DNA from: Candidatus Bathyarchaeota archaeon
Lineage (GTDB): Archaea > Thermoproteota > Bathyarchaeia > Bathyarchaeales > DTEX01
DNA: 37,597 bases
Assembly: GCA_018396975.1 (NCBI GenBank)
Contig: JAGTQA010000023.1
Location: 1-37,597 of the forward strand
Direction of reading: 5' to 3'
This document shows positions 1-9,127 of the stretch, one piece after another (the stretch's first letter is position 1; every line of letters starts with the position of its first letter). Below the pieces are notes generated by a model. That model saw only the letters and a program-made list of their open reading frames with translations. It searched no databases and was not told the DNA's origin. A program made the position numbers and the translations under genes.

Positions 1-3
1 TTT

Positions 4-81
4 TGGTGCGGCCGCCGGGATTTGAACCCGGGTTGTCGGCGCGGGGGGCCGATGTCCTAGACCAGGCTAGACGACGGCCGC
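4..81 (-). tRNA. tRNA-Gly (anticodon CCC), 3' CCA encoded
   Basis: Reverse complement GCGGCCG TC GTCTAGCCTGGTCTAGGAC A TCGGC-CCCCCGC-GCCGA CAACC CGGG TTCAAAT CCCG CGGCCGC ACCA: 7-bp acceptor stem, 5-bp anticodon stem, 7-nt loop, T-loop and discriminator A followed by CCA. Confidence 0.93.
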
Positions 82-148
82 CATAATTTTTTGATTTTCT
101 GCGTCCTATTTAGGTTTTCTCCTGGTGTTTTTGGATTAATATTTAAGT

Positions 149-908
149 GTGGGTTTTCTATTGAGGTTTGTGGGAGGGCTTAGCTTGGTTGGGGATGATT
201 GGGATAGGCTTATTCGTGATTTGATTAGGTCTGGTATTCTTAGGTCTCCTAGGGTTATTAGGGCTATGAGGATTGTTCCAAGAGTCTTGTTTCTGCCCGA
301 GAGTCAGAAGCCTTATGCGGCTATTGATACCCCGCTGCCTATAGGTGAGGGGCAGACTGTTTCTGCGCCACAAGGCTAGCCCACTCGCCTAGTTCGGGTT
401 AGCCTGGCGAGACATGGTTTCAATAATGAATGAGGCTCTTGAGCTGGACGTTGGCCATAAGGTTCTTGAGGTTGGCGCTGGCTCGGGATGGCATGCTTCG
501 ACAATCGCTGAGATAGTTGCGCCCAGTGATGTTCCAAGAGAGAGATGGGGGCATGTATATACTGTGGAGATTATTCCCAAGCTGGCAGAATTTGCGAGGA
601 AGAATATTGCGGAGGCCGGCTATAGTGATAGGGTTACGGTTATATGTGGTGATGGATCACTCGGCTATCCGGATGAGGCGCCCTACGATAGGATACTTGT
701 GACGGCAGCAGCCCCATCAATCCCCAAGCCCCTAAAGGAGCAGCTTAAGCCTGGGGGAGTCATGGTCATACCTGTTGGAGAGGTTGGATTCTACCAGACG
801 CTTATACGCTTAAGGAAGATGGAGGATGGCAGGATGGTTGAGGAGGATCTCGGCGGGGTAGCTTTTGTGCCCCTAGTCGGCAAGTATGGGCATAAATTTC
901 GTGGGTGA
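149..908 (+). CDS. pcm: protein-L-isoaspartate O-methyltransferase, interrupted by a 40-nt BHB intron (join 149..371, 412..908)
   Basis: ORF 149..379 ends in ...[13 protein letters not shown] and ORF 414..908 starts [29 protein letters not shown]; together these are the N- and C-terminal parts of PIMT. Joining 371 to 412 gives QTVSAP-H-MVSIMNE in one frame (720 nt, 239 aa). GTG start. Confidence 0.88.
372..411 (+). other. predicted archaeal bulge-helix-bulge intron (40 nt) in pcm
   Basis: H helix 366-369 CGCC pairs with 406-409 GGCG (4 bp). Bulge 1 is 370-372 ACA; bulge 2 is 410-412 AGA. Intronic helix 373-382 AGGCTAGCCC pairs with 396-405 GGGTTAGCCT (10 bp, one G-U). Excision between the second and third bulge nucleotides restores CAC ATG. 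Confidence 0.85.
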
Positions 909-1112
909 AATTTAGTGGGGGGCGCCGGATAGGCTTAATTTTCCCAGCATTCTGGTGGGGCTTAGTTTTAGAGGAGATCTAGAATCTGCTGAGGCTTGCT
1001 CCCATTACGCATGGCAGATCTTAAATGGGCTTATATTTGACTTAGCCGAATAGAAAATTATATTTTGCAATTATGAAGCATATATTGTTGTGCGATGAGG
1101 GGCTAAGAGGGA

Positions 1113-1814
1113 TTGCCTGAAGAGATATGGTTTTATCTAACCGTGATTTTCGGCGTCGCTGCTCTGGCATCGATAGTTATGTTTGTAATGGAGAGGGAGA
1201 GGAGGAAGGTTCCAACCCAAAGGCCTAGTTCGTCCGGGGCTACTTGGCCTTTCCCCACAGTCAGGTCTATTCCAGACGAGACTGTTAAGGAGACTAGGGA
1301 TAGGCTTAGGATTCTCGATCTAGAGAGGGAGATTTTGAGCTACGCCATTAGGAGGCTCTATGAGGCCCACGCCGAGGGCAAGATAACTGCTGAAGAGCGT
1401 GATAGCCTAGCCCAAAAGTATAGGGAGGATTTGGAGAGGATTAGGCAGGAGATAGCGCGGGGCGAGTCTATAATAGCCTTAAGCGAGCTTGAGAGAATGC
1501 AGGAAGAGTTCATTAAAATGTTCTCTGAGAAACTTGAGACGTTAAATAGGAGGATTGAGGATCTCAGGGCCATAGCTGGTCTAGCTCCACCAGCACCTAC
1601 ACCTAAGCCTAGAGAGGAGGCTGTTACTCAGCAGCCCGAGAAGGTGGCTGCACCTAGGAGGAGGAAGGAGGTTCCTAAACCCAGCGTTCCATCTGAGGAG
1701 ACGAGGGCAGCTGAGGTGGGGGTTAAGGGTGAGGCTGAGAGGAGGGTTGAGCAGATAATGGCTGAGGTTGAGAAGGTTCTCAGTAGGTTAAGTCAGATGG
1801 AGGTTGAGGAGTGA
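1113..1814 (+). CDS. hypothetical membrane-anchored coiled-coil protein
   Basis: N-terminal TM segment (FYLTVIFGVAALASIVMFVME), then a long charged coiled-coil region; TTG start; ORF overlaps the start of rpiA. Confidence 0.7.
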   Translation: MPEEIWFYLTVIFGVAALASIVMFVMERERRKVPTQRPSSSGATWPFPTVRSIPDETVKETRDRLRILDLEREILSYAIRRLYEAHAEGKITAEERDSLAQKYREDLERIRQEIARGESIIALSELERMQEEFIKMFSEKLETLNRRIEDLRAIAGLAPPAPTPKPREEAVTQQPEKVAAPRRRKEVPKPSVPSEETRAAEVGVKGEAERRVEQIMAEVEKVLSRLSQMEVEE

Positions 1815-1824
1815 GCTGTCAGAT

Positions 1825-2523
1825 ATGGGTTGGGTTGAGGAGGCTAAGAGGAGGGCTGCTATAGAAGCTGCTAGAGAGGTTAGGGATGGACTTATTGTTG
1901 GGCTTGGATCTGGGTCTACCGCCGCCTATGCTATTGAGGAGATAGGGAGGAGGGTTAAGGAGGAGGGTTTAAGGATTCTTGCTATACCAACATCTTATCA
2001 GGCGCTCCTCCTAGCGGTTAAGTACGGTATTCCAACAACAACCTTACACGAGCATCCCATAATAGATTTAACGATTGACGGCGCGGACCAGATTGATCCT
2101 GACCTGAACCTCATAAAGGGTATGGGTGGCGCCCTAACTAGGGAGAAGATTGTTGCATCGTCTTCAAAAAGGTTTGTGATAGTTGCTGATGAGAGGAAGC
2201 TTACTGATAAGCTGGGTAGGGGCCATCCTATACCGGTCGAGATTATACCGTTCGCCCAGCCGCTGGTTGTATCTAGGGTGAGGGAGTTGGGTGGTGAGCC
2301 GCATCTCAGGGAGAGGGATAGGGGAGTCCCATACATAACGGATAACGGAAACTTCATCTTAGACGTGAATTTTGGCGCGGTTGAGAATCCGAAGGAACTT
2401 GATTTGAGACTGAAGGCGATACCGGGCGTTGTGGAGACGGGTCTCTTTATAGGTATGGCGCACGCCGCATATGTTGGCACAAAAACCTCTGTGGAGAAGA
2501 TATTTAGGCGAGAACCGACCTAG
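1825..2523 (+). CDS. rpiA: ribose-5-phosphate isomerase A
   Basis: Motifs GLGSGSTAAYAIEEIG, IDLTIDGADQIDPDLNLIKGMGGALTREKIVA and FVIVADERKL are typical of RpiA. Confidence 0.96.
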   Translation: MGWVEEAKRRAAIEAAREVRDGLIVGLGSGSTAAYAIEEIGRRVKEEGLRILAIPTSYQALLLAVKYGIPTTTLHEHPIIDLTIDGADQIDPDLNLIKGMGGALTREKIVASSSKRFVIVADERKLTDKLGRGHPIPVEIIPFAQPLVVSRVRELGGEPHLRERDRGVPYITDNGNFILDVNFGAVENPKELDLRLKAIPGVVETGLFIGMAHAAYVGTKTSVEKIFRREPT

Positions 2524-2576
2524 ATCTTCAAATGTTCGGTTGATACCTCCCTATCTTTCGGAGTAGCCTCTCCCTC

Positions 2577-3170
2577 CTAGTCCTTTTGGGTGGCTTGCAT
2601 TATTTTTAGTGCTGAATAGATGAGGCATGATGTTACGGCTAGGGCTGAGATTATCTCTGGAACCGCTACCCCCGCACTATATACGCCAGCCCACCAGAGA
2701 ACCCACGCCAGCAAACCCACTACAAATGCTAGGGCGGCCGAGATAAGCTTCCTCTCTATGGAATATATTATGCATGAGATCCCCGCTGAGATGAAGAATA
2801 ACACCGATACGATTGAATGTATTTGCCCATAGATCTCGTCGAATGCTGCGACAGCCTGCAGCATTAGGGCTGAAAACATTAGTGATATGCTGGTGTATCT
2901 GGCGTGTTTTATTAGGGACTTAGCCGAGTAGAGTGCTGTTAGGAAGCCGGATATTAGTAGTCCAGAATTAAATATTGGTGCAACAGTGCTCCTCTGTGCG
3001 TGTCCAAGGTCGCTTAATGCATTAGTATGCCAGCTGAAGGATGGCGATAGGTGTATTGAGAGCCCTATACATATGTATGCTATTAGCGGCCCAACTATCC
3101 CCAGCATGGTGAAGATCCTATCCTCCCAGAAGCCGCCTGCCCTCCCCATTCTCAGACACCCCCAAACCAT
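2577..3170 (-). CDS. DUF998 family multi-pass membrane protein
   Basis: Multiple TM segments; motif SWHTNALSDLGHAQ...PIFNSGLLISG resembles DUF998. Confidence 0.75.
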   Translation of the reverse strand: MVWGCLRMGRAGGFWEDRIFTMLGIVGPLIAYICIGLSIHLSPSFSWHTNALSDLGHAQRSTVAPIFNSGLLISGFLTALYSAKSLIKHARYTSISLMFSALMLQAVAAFDEIYGQIHSIVSVLFFISAGISCIIYSIERKLISAALAFVVGLLAWVLWWAGVYSAGVAVPEIISALAVTSCLIYSALKIMQATQKD

Positions 3171-6100
3171 CCCCTAACTGGTGGATTATTATGGAGATCT
3201 GGATCGTTATCGGCCTCTGCTTGGGAGGATTTAAAGGCTATGATCCTAACGCTCCTTAAACCGAAGGGTCTTAGCACATATTCATCTGTCCAGCGGGCCT
3301 CATCCCTAAATGTTTCCGGACCTATAAAGTGCGGATCACCATCCCTATGATGGAGTGGGCCTAAGGTATTCCTTAAGCTCCCAACAAGTATTATTTTTAT
3401 CTCGTTCTTCCCAGACCTTATAAGGCTGGTCACATCAACCTCATATGGTGGCAGTATTGCTTTCCCAGCCTCCACACCATTCACATAGACTATGGCCAGT
3501 GAGGAGCTGAGACCTTCAAGTCGTAAGGTTACTTTTCCAGCCTTTTCGGGAACATCTAGGCTTATTCTTCTACTGATCTCCATCTCTCCAGAATAGAATG
3601 GATAGCCCGCTTGGCATAGATCTCCGAGCTCTATCTGGCTTCTCTCCTCAATCAGCCTTGAGGAGCCCCTTGGACCAGCCCTAACACCGAAGTCTCCCAT
3701 CAAGTAGATGCTCTCCAGTTCAGGCTCTAGATTGACTGTTCCCTCGAGCTCTATTATGTTCAAGCCTCTATCAACTAAGTCTGAGATATCTATCATCGGG
3801 AAGTTCCAGTCGAGCCAGCACATGTCTGATTTAGGCTCAACCCTAACCCCGTTCACAGATATTTTGAAGCGTTCAGGCCTCTCAATAATCAGATGGATGG
3901 ATTTACCCTTAATCTCTATATCTGACTCAAACTCGAACCTAACCGAGAACCTTGTGCCGAGACCGTTCTGAACTATGAGGTTGTGCGCCCTCCAGACTGG
4001 CATGAGACTGCTCCAAGCTCCCTTAACGCGGTATCTGCAGTAGTCTAGGACAAGTATATTTGGGTTTAATCTCCTAATTTTCCACGGTCCATCTACTGGA
4101 ATCTCTAGGATCTTAATCCACTCTTCCACTGAAGGCTTAGGTTCGCCCCCACCCGGCTTTAGGACGAATAGGGCTGACCCGATAGGCTCCAGTCTTACGC
4201 GCCAAAGGGTCCTCCCAGACTCGCTGCTTGAGGGATAGTGCTTTCTCTCCCCGCTCATGGCATCCCATAACTCAACATTGAATGAGCCCTCTACGGATAT
4301 TTTTAGGTCGTGGGCATTCTCACGGCTTGTGTTAGCTAGGAATAGTATGAGCGCCTCATCCCCATCCCGCCTTAAGTGGTATAAGACCTCACCCTCCTCA
4401 TCACCATCTATTATTACGGGTTTCGTAACATCCTTTAAGGCCGCCGCTATGGACGCTCTATTGATCCCATCAATTGTGACGGCCCTATCCATAACCTCAC
4501 ATATAGCCTTGCTCGGTTTTCCATCCACTAAGAGAGGTTTTGGCGGAGCTGCCACCAGCCTACCACCTGATCGAACGAACTCATTTAGCAACCTAACGGT
4601 GCTCTCCGTTAATGTTATGGATGGCGGCACTATAACGGCCTCATATGACATATTGCCGATAACGATCTTTCCATCCTTAACGTAGCCATACTTTCCCATA
4701 ATAATTTCGTCCCCAAGGTCGAAGTCTATGTGAGCTGAGAGCAGCGCCCTAAGCAACCTAATGAGCTGCTCATCTAGCTCTTTCACTCCTGATGGGTTTA
4801 GGGGTGTGAATACTGTCCATGCGCTACCAATTGGATGTATGACCAGAACATTAATTATCCTCCTACCCCTAGAGAGCATGTAGCTTAGCCTAGCGAAGTA
4901 GTCCTCGATAGCCCTATTATATTTCCACCATGGCTGGCTCCAGTGAAAGTTGAGTCCATAATCCCTCTTCCTCCTACCGCGCATCGAGTATGGAACTAGG
5001 TGATGGTTTAAGAGATTAACGCCCATAGCATACAACCAATCCCCAATCCATTTTCTATCTGCGAGGGAGGGATAGTTACCGGTGCATCCATATGTCTCGC
5101 ATAGAACCCTTTCCTTCCCAAGCTGGTTAGCGACACTTGAAACTTGCTTAGCGGTTAATAGGCTCCCCCAAACATGCATGCCCAGATGGTCTATTCCGGG
5201 GATATGCTGATACTCGTAATGGGGCATGACGGCGCCGGCGCATACTAGCTGGCTGAGGAGGCTGTCTTCGGCGAGATAGTGCCCCGTAAACTTCAGCCCA
5301 TAACCATCACACCACTCATATATTTGCTTGGAGAATGCCTCAAGGAACATGATCGTCACCATCCTCCAGTAGTCATATCGGGTTTTCATATAATCTCCAA
5401 CATTGAAGAATAGCTCCGGAAGCTTATCCACTATATTATAGCCGTTCACGCGAATGAAACGATCAACAAATCCATCAGTCCACGGTATGGCGAAAACAGG
5501 AATCCTAGGCCCCCTAGGCGGCATTGTCTCATGGGGCCCAAGTATTCTAGGCCTACCACTTGAGATATTGGGCTCATCCGTGAAAACCCCCGGTATAATC
5601 CTCCCAATTTCGCCTCTAAATCTGCTTACATATGGGGCGTAGGCAACCTCAAGGAATCTCTTAACAACCTCAGGGTCGAGTAGGTCAACGTAGCTTAGGC
5701 CGCTAAACCATGTCTCACCGGGCTGAGCAGTGTAAGTGATGAATGAAAGATATAGGCTGTCCCCACCCTCCTCACCTGGACTCGCAACCTCATATTTGCA
5801 TGGAATCCCTTCACCATCAAGTTTACACTTAAAGTTTGCTATAATTCCCTCACCGCCATAAGCCCTCTCAGATGCGATCATCAACAGAGCCTTAGCCCTA
5901 TATTTTGGCCCTAGAGCCGGAATAATCCCCCCAGCAAAGCCCGAAGGCCACCACAGCTCATCATAGATCCACACATACATACCACGCTTCCCAGCCTCCT
6001 CAACAGCAGCCTCAAAGGCCCTAAACCACTCCTCGCCAAGGAATGGTGTTGCCAGACCTTCCCTAGCGTGGAAGAATGCACCCCCATACCCACCCTCACT

Positions 6101-6214
6101 CAGGAGGGTTATTTGCCGTGCAATCTCCCTTGGCTCAAGCCTATCATTTATTGACCAGAATGGTACACCCCTAAACTCTGGCTTAGGGCTCTTAAACTCC
6201 TCCTCAATCAACAT
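3152..6214 (-). CDS. large multidomain glycoside hydrolase (GH106-like/unassigned GH with C-terminal beta-sandwich domains)
   Basis: N-terminal RGVPFWSINDRLEPREIARQITLLSEGGYGGAFFHAREGL...YVWIYDELWWPSGFAGG TIM-barrel-like start; C-terminal galactose-binding-like region. Family number uncertain. Confidence 0.75.
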   Translation of the reverse strand: MLIEEEFKSPKPEFRGVPFWSINDRLEPREIARQITLLSEGGYGGAFFHAREGLATPFLGEEWFRAFEAAVEEAGKRGMYVWIYDELWWPSGFAGGIIPALGPKYRAKALLMIASERAYGGEGIIANFKCKLDGEGIPCKYEVASPGEEGGDSLYLSFITYTAQPGETWFSGLSYVDLLDPEVVKRFLEVAYAPYVSRFRGEIGRIIPGVFTDEPNISSGRPRILGPHETMPPRGPRIPVFAIPWTDGFVDRFIRVNGYNIVDKLPELFFNVGDYMKTRYDYWRMVTIMFLEAFSKQIYEWCDGYGLKFTGHYLAEDSLLSQLVCAGAVMPHYEYQHIPGIDHLGMHVWGSLLTAKQVSSVANQLGKERVLCETYGCTGNYPSLADRKWIGDWLYAMGVNLLNHHLVPYSMRGRRKRDYGLNFHWSQPWWKYNRAIEDYFARLSYMLSRGRRIINVLVIHPIGSAWTVFTPLNPSGVKELDEQLIRLLRALLSAHIDFDLGDEIIMGKYGYVKDGKIVIGNMSYEAVIVPPSITLTESTVRLLNEFVRSGGRLVAAPPKPLLVDGKPSKAICEVMDRAVTIDGINRASIAAALKDVTKPVIIDGDEEGEVLYHLRRDGDEALILFLANTSRENAHDLKISVEGSFNVELWDAMSGERKHYPSSSESGRTLWRVRLEPIGSALFVLKPGGGEPKPSVEEWIKILEIPVDGPWKIRRLNPNILVLDYCRYRVKGAWSSLMPVWRAHNLIVQNGLGTRFSVRFEFESDIEIKGKSIHLIIERPERFKISVNGVRVEPKSDMCWLDWNFPMIDISDLVDRGLNIIELEGTVNLEPELESIYLMGDFGVRAGPRGSSRLIEERSQIELGDLCQAGYPFYSGEMEISRRISLDVPEKAGKVTLRLEGLSSSLAIVYVNGVEAGKAILPPYEVDVTSLIRSGKNEIKIILVGSLRNTLGPLHHRDGDPHFIGPETFRDEARWTDEYVLRPFGLRSVRIIAFKSSQAEADNDPDLHNNPPVRGWFGGV

Positions 6215-6504
6215 TACTCACTCCTTTACGGGTAACATGACACTAATAATTTAGACCACTTAAGTCTTTAGTTAAAGTGCTCACGGAGCCTATTCATTAT
6301 TAAGGCTAGAGTAGAAATTCACATATTAAAGAATTAAGGAGCGAAAGGTGGCTGAAGCCGTTGAAAAGTTCATCTGTCTTCTCTAAATTTTACACTTTAG
6401 TATCTCATGAACATAAACTTTGAGGGCATTTAGTGCACATGCGCCACCTAGATTTTTTCCAATTATTAATGCTAGAATTTATGGCATGCTTTCAACAACA
6501 TATT

Positions 6505-7983
6505 TTAGTCGGTTTCGTAGTCGAAAGAAATTTTTGCAGCAGCACCCTCTTGAGGTACTTCTAACACAGACCTCCATACACTTGCGGTCAAACGAGATAT
6601 TTCTGCACGAGTCAACGTTTCTGTTTCATGTCCTATCCATTTATCCCACTTACTTTCTAGGCAAGCTTTTCTATAATGATGGAATGATTTAAAGAATATC
6701 TTTACACCATATTTTTGCGAGTTAATTGCCATTGGGCAATGCGGATCTATCGTATAAGGAATTGGTGGTTGAACCAAAATATGCTTTCTTTTGGCAACCT
6801 CTTTTGTGAAATCCACTATCTTGCTTATGGAAGAAGCTGAATCACCGGGTAAACCTATGAGAAAATATATGTCTGTTATGACCTCATTTTCATCAAGAAA
6901 CCTTATAGTTTTGAGCATTTGCTCATTTGTGAATGATCTTCCTACCAGCTTCCTGACACTTTCTTGCATTGATTCAGGCGATATAGCCACATTAAGATTA
7001 ATGAACGTTTTATTTGTCTCTTTAATAAAGTCTCTTGAGGGAAGATTGGTGCTTTCCCAGTAAACTGATAGGTCAGATGCGAGACCTTTAAGAGAATTTA
7101 AGAGGGAGAATGAGAATCGTCTGCCAAACATTTCTGGATCATGATTAAATTTAATGATTTTAACTCCAAATTCAATTAGCCTTGCAATATCTTCAACAAT
7201 ATTGTTGATTTCCCGAATCCCAATATTAGCTCTACCAGTTAAGAGCTGATAGCAGCTGCGTGCTCCACCACAATAAATACACTCCTTTAAACATCCTCTT
7301 CCTATTGTCAACCAGAAAGATGGTTTTCTTTTCTCTTCGTAGCCTCTCGCGCAACATTTCAGCTGCTTATCCCAATTTTCCATCAGTTCAAGCGCTGAAA
7401 ATCTAAGTTTATTAAGGTTAGGTGGAGGAGCCAACTTATTCCATTTTATAGAATTTTCAAGACGATAGGTCAGTCCACTTATCCCCTTAATATTTTTTTC
7501 TTTTCCTGAACACACCATCTTAGCTAGGTTAAGTAGCACATATTCAGATTCTCCACGAGCAATAGCGTCGATAAATCGATAAGATTGCATTATTTCAAGA
7601 TCATAATACGTGGCTGTGAACCCTCCGAGAATTACAAAACTGTTCGGATGATATTTTTTGCAGAGTTCTGCGATTTCTAGAGATCCTAAAGAGTGAACAA
7701 ACCAATGAAGATCTATGGCGTAGATCCTAGATTCAAGAGATTTAAGAAAACTTTCAATTCTCCTTGAGGGATTTAAAGTCTGCTCAAGAGCTAAGTTAAA
7801 TATTCTTACGTCAAAACCTTCGCGCTCTAGAAGGGATGCCATAGAAAAGAATCCCATAGGAACTTCGGCAAACTCTCCGGCTATAACATTTCTCTTCCAG
7901 AAGCGAATCTTATCAAGTAAGGAATGTTTACCTATTGTGAATGGAGGATGTAGGAAAACCACATCGAAGGTCTTTCGTGACAT
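6505..7983 (-). CDS. B12-binding-domain radical SAM protein
   Basis: N-terminal cobalamin-binding-like region (YAIDLHWFVHSLG...VILGGFTATYY), then radical SAM CxxxCxxC (GCLKECIYCGGARSC). Confidence 0.87.
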   Translation of the reverse strand: MSRKTFDVVFLHPPFTIGKHSLLDKIRFWKRNVIAGEFAEVPMGFFSMASLLEREGFDVRIFNLALEQTLNPSRRIESFLKSLESRIYAIDLHWFVHSLGSLEIAELCKKYHPNSFVILGGFTATYYDLEIMQSYRFIDAIARGESEYVLLNLAKMVCSGKEKNIKGISGLTYRLENSIKWNKLAPPPNLNKLRFSALELMENWDKQLKCCARGYEEKRKPSFWLTIGRGCLKECIYCGGARSCYQLLTGRANIGIREINNIVEDIARLIEFGVKIIKFNHDPEMFGRRFSFSLLNSLKGLASDLSVYWESTNLPSRDFIKETNKTFINLNVAISPESMQESVRKLVGRSFTNEQMLKTIRFLDENEVITDIYFLIGLPGDSASSISKIVDFTKEVAKRKHILVQPPIPYTIDPHCPMAINSQKYGVKIFFKSFHHYRKACLESKWDKWIGHETETLTRAEISRLTASVWRSVLEVPQEGAAAKISFDYETD

Positions 7984-8167
7984 ACTCTCTCCTTCTAAAA
8001 GGAAACCTTACTAAAAATCTTTTCTAATAGGAAAGCTATGATCGAGGTTAAGGTAACATTCTTTATTTGCCTTCACCCCGCATATGCTGATTACACTGAC
8101 GTTATGCTGAATCGCTTATAAGATTTGGCGGTCTACACATAGTCTGCTATGAATCCCCTAATCCTCA

Positions 8168-9061
8168 TTATGCTAGGGTTAACTTGACCTCCTTATGTCT
8201 CTTGAGCGGTAGATCCCCGGGCTTCTCCGGAATAACCTTCACTATTGGTGTTGAGGGGAATAAATAAAGCGATAACCTAACTGGCTTCCCATTCAGCCTA
8301 AAAACCACGTTCTCGTGGATTTTAGCCAGCCCCATCCCCTCATAGACCGATACCACTGATCCTATTTCCCTACCTAAGAATCTTACCCGCTCACCTATCT
8401 TTGGGGTGCGGCTTGCATGGATCCCGAAGAATCCGTAATGTGGTACTCCACCATCTATAATTCCAACCCCCTCATCTAGGTGGGCTGGTATACCATGCTC
8501 CAGACAGCAATTTAAGGCGACTAGGGAATACTCACGCCTAGACTCAACCGCTATGCCGCTCAAGCCCTTAAGATCCATAATATCGGTGCAGTTCACATCC
8601 ACATTAATCAGTCTACTGATCCTATAGCCTCCCCTAGCCCGCAGCGGGTCGGATGGATCCCTCACTTCAACATGGATGTGTGGGTCGGTCCAGAAATCGA
8701 AGAATCCAGATCTCAGCAAGTATCCTATTCCATCACCGACCCTAACCCTATCGCCAATCTCAACATTAGGTTTCACATGGAGCATCTTGATGAATCTGCC
8801 CTCATTCTCTCGGCTTCTAAGTATAATAGCATAGTCTTGGCTGGAAAACCCAAATCCCCTATTCGGAAAGAAGCCTAGGTGCCTTATCTCCACAACCTCC
8901 CCGCTCACCGGGGACGGTGCCTCATCCCCAAACTTCAGGTTTGGATAAATATCTATGCCAGTATAATTGCGATGAGCAAAATATGGACTGTTAAAGAATG
9001 ATATTCTGCCATCCTCCGGGCAGTAGATGCTCACGCCCTCGCTCCGAGCAGCCGGGATCAT
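8168..9061 (-). CDS. M23/LytM-like (duplicated hybrid motif) protein, possibly non-catalytic
   Basis: YTGIDIYPNLKFGDEAPSPVSGEVVEI...GDRVRVGDGIGYLL...DPHIHVEV resembles an M23 domain, but Tyr replaces the first metal-binding His. Confidence 0.65.
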   Translation of the reverse strand: MIPAARSEGVSIYCPEDGRISFFNSPYFAHRNYTGIDIYPNLKFGDEAPSPVSGEVVEIRHLGFFPNRGFGFSSQDYAIILRSRENEGRFIKMLHVKPNVEIGDRVRVGDGIGYLLRSGFFDFWTDPHIHVEVRDPSDPLRARGGYRISRLINVDVNCTDIMDLKGLSGIAVESRREYSLVALNCCLEHGIPAHLDEGVGIIDGGVPHYGFFGIHASRTPKIGERVRFLGREIGSVVSVYEGMGLAKIHENVVFRLNGKPVRLSLYLFPSTPIVKVIPEKPGDLPLKRHKEVKLTLA

Positions 9062-9127
9062 GCCGCCGACACTAAAGTGAAATATGGCGAGACTCTAATA
9101 TTATTTTCCCATAGGGGGTGTCGGACT

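Noticed and set aside
374-411. H-type pseudoknot (374-382/396-404 with 384-389/406-411) driving recoding
   Set aside because: A loop of 1 nt would have to cross a 9-bp stem, and stop codons fill the insert; the BHB fold explains both splice sites and the protein sequence.
149-908. pcm as a pseudogene or frameshift sequencing error
   Set aside because: The lesion is a clean 40-nt insertion with perfect BHB architecture and exact restoration of conserved codons on excision; the rest of the gene is intact.
1998-2480. 160-aa minus-strand ORF
   Set aside because: Antisense to rpiA.
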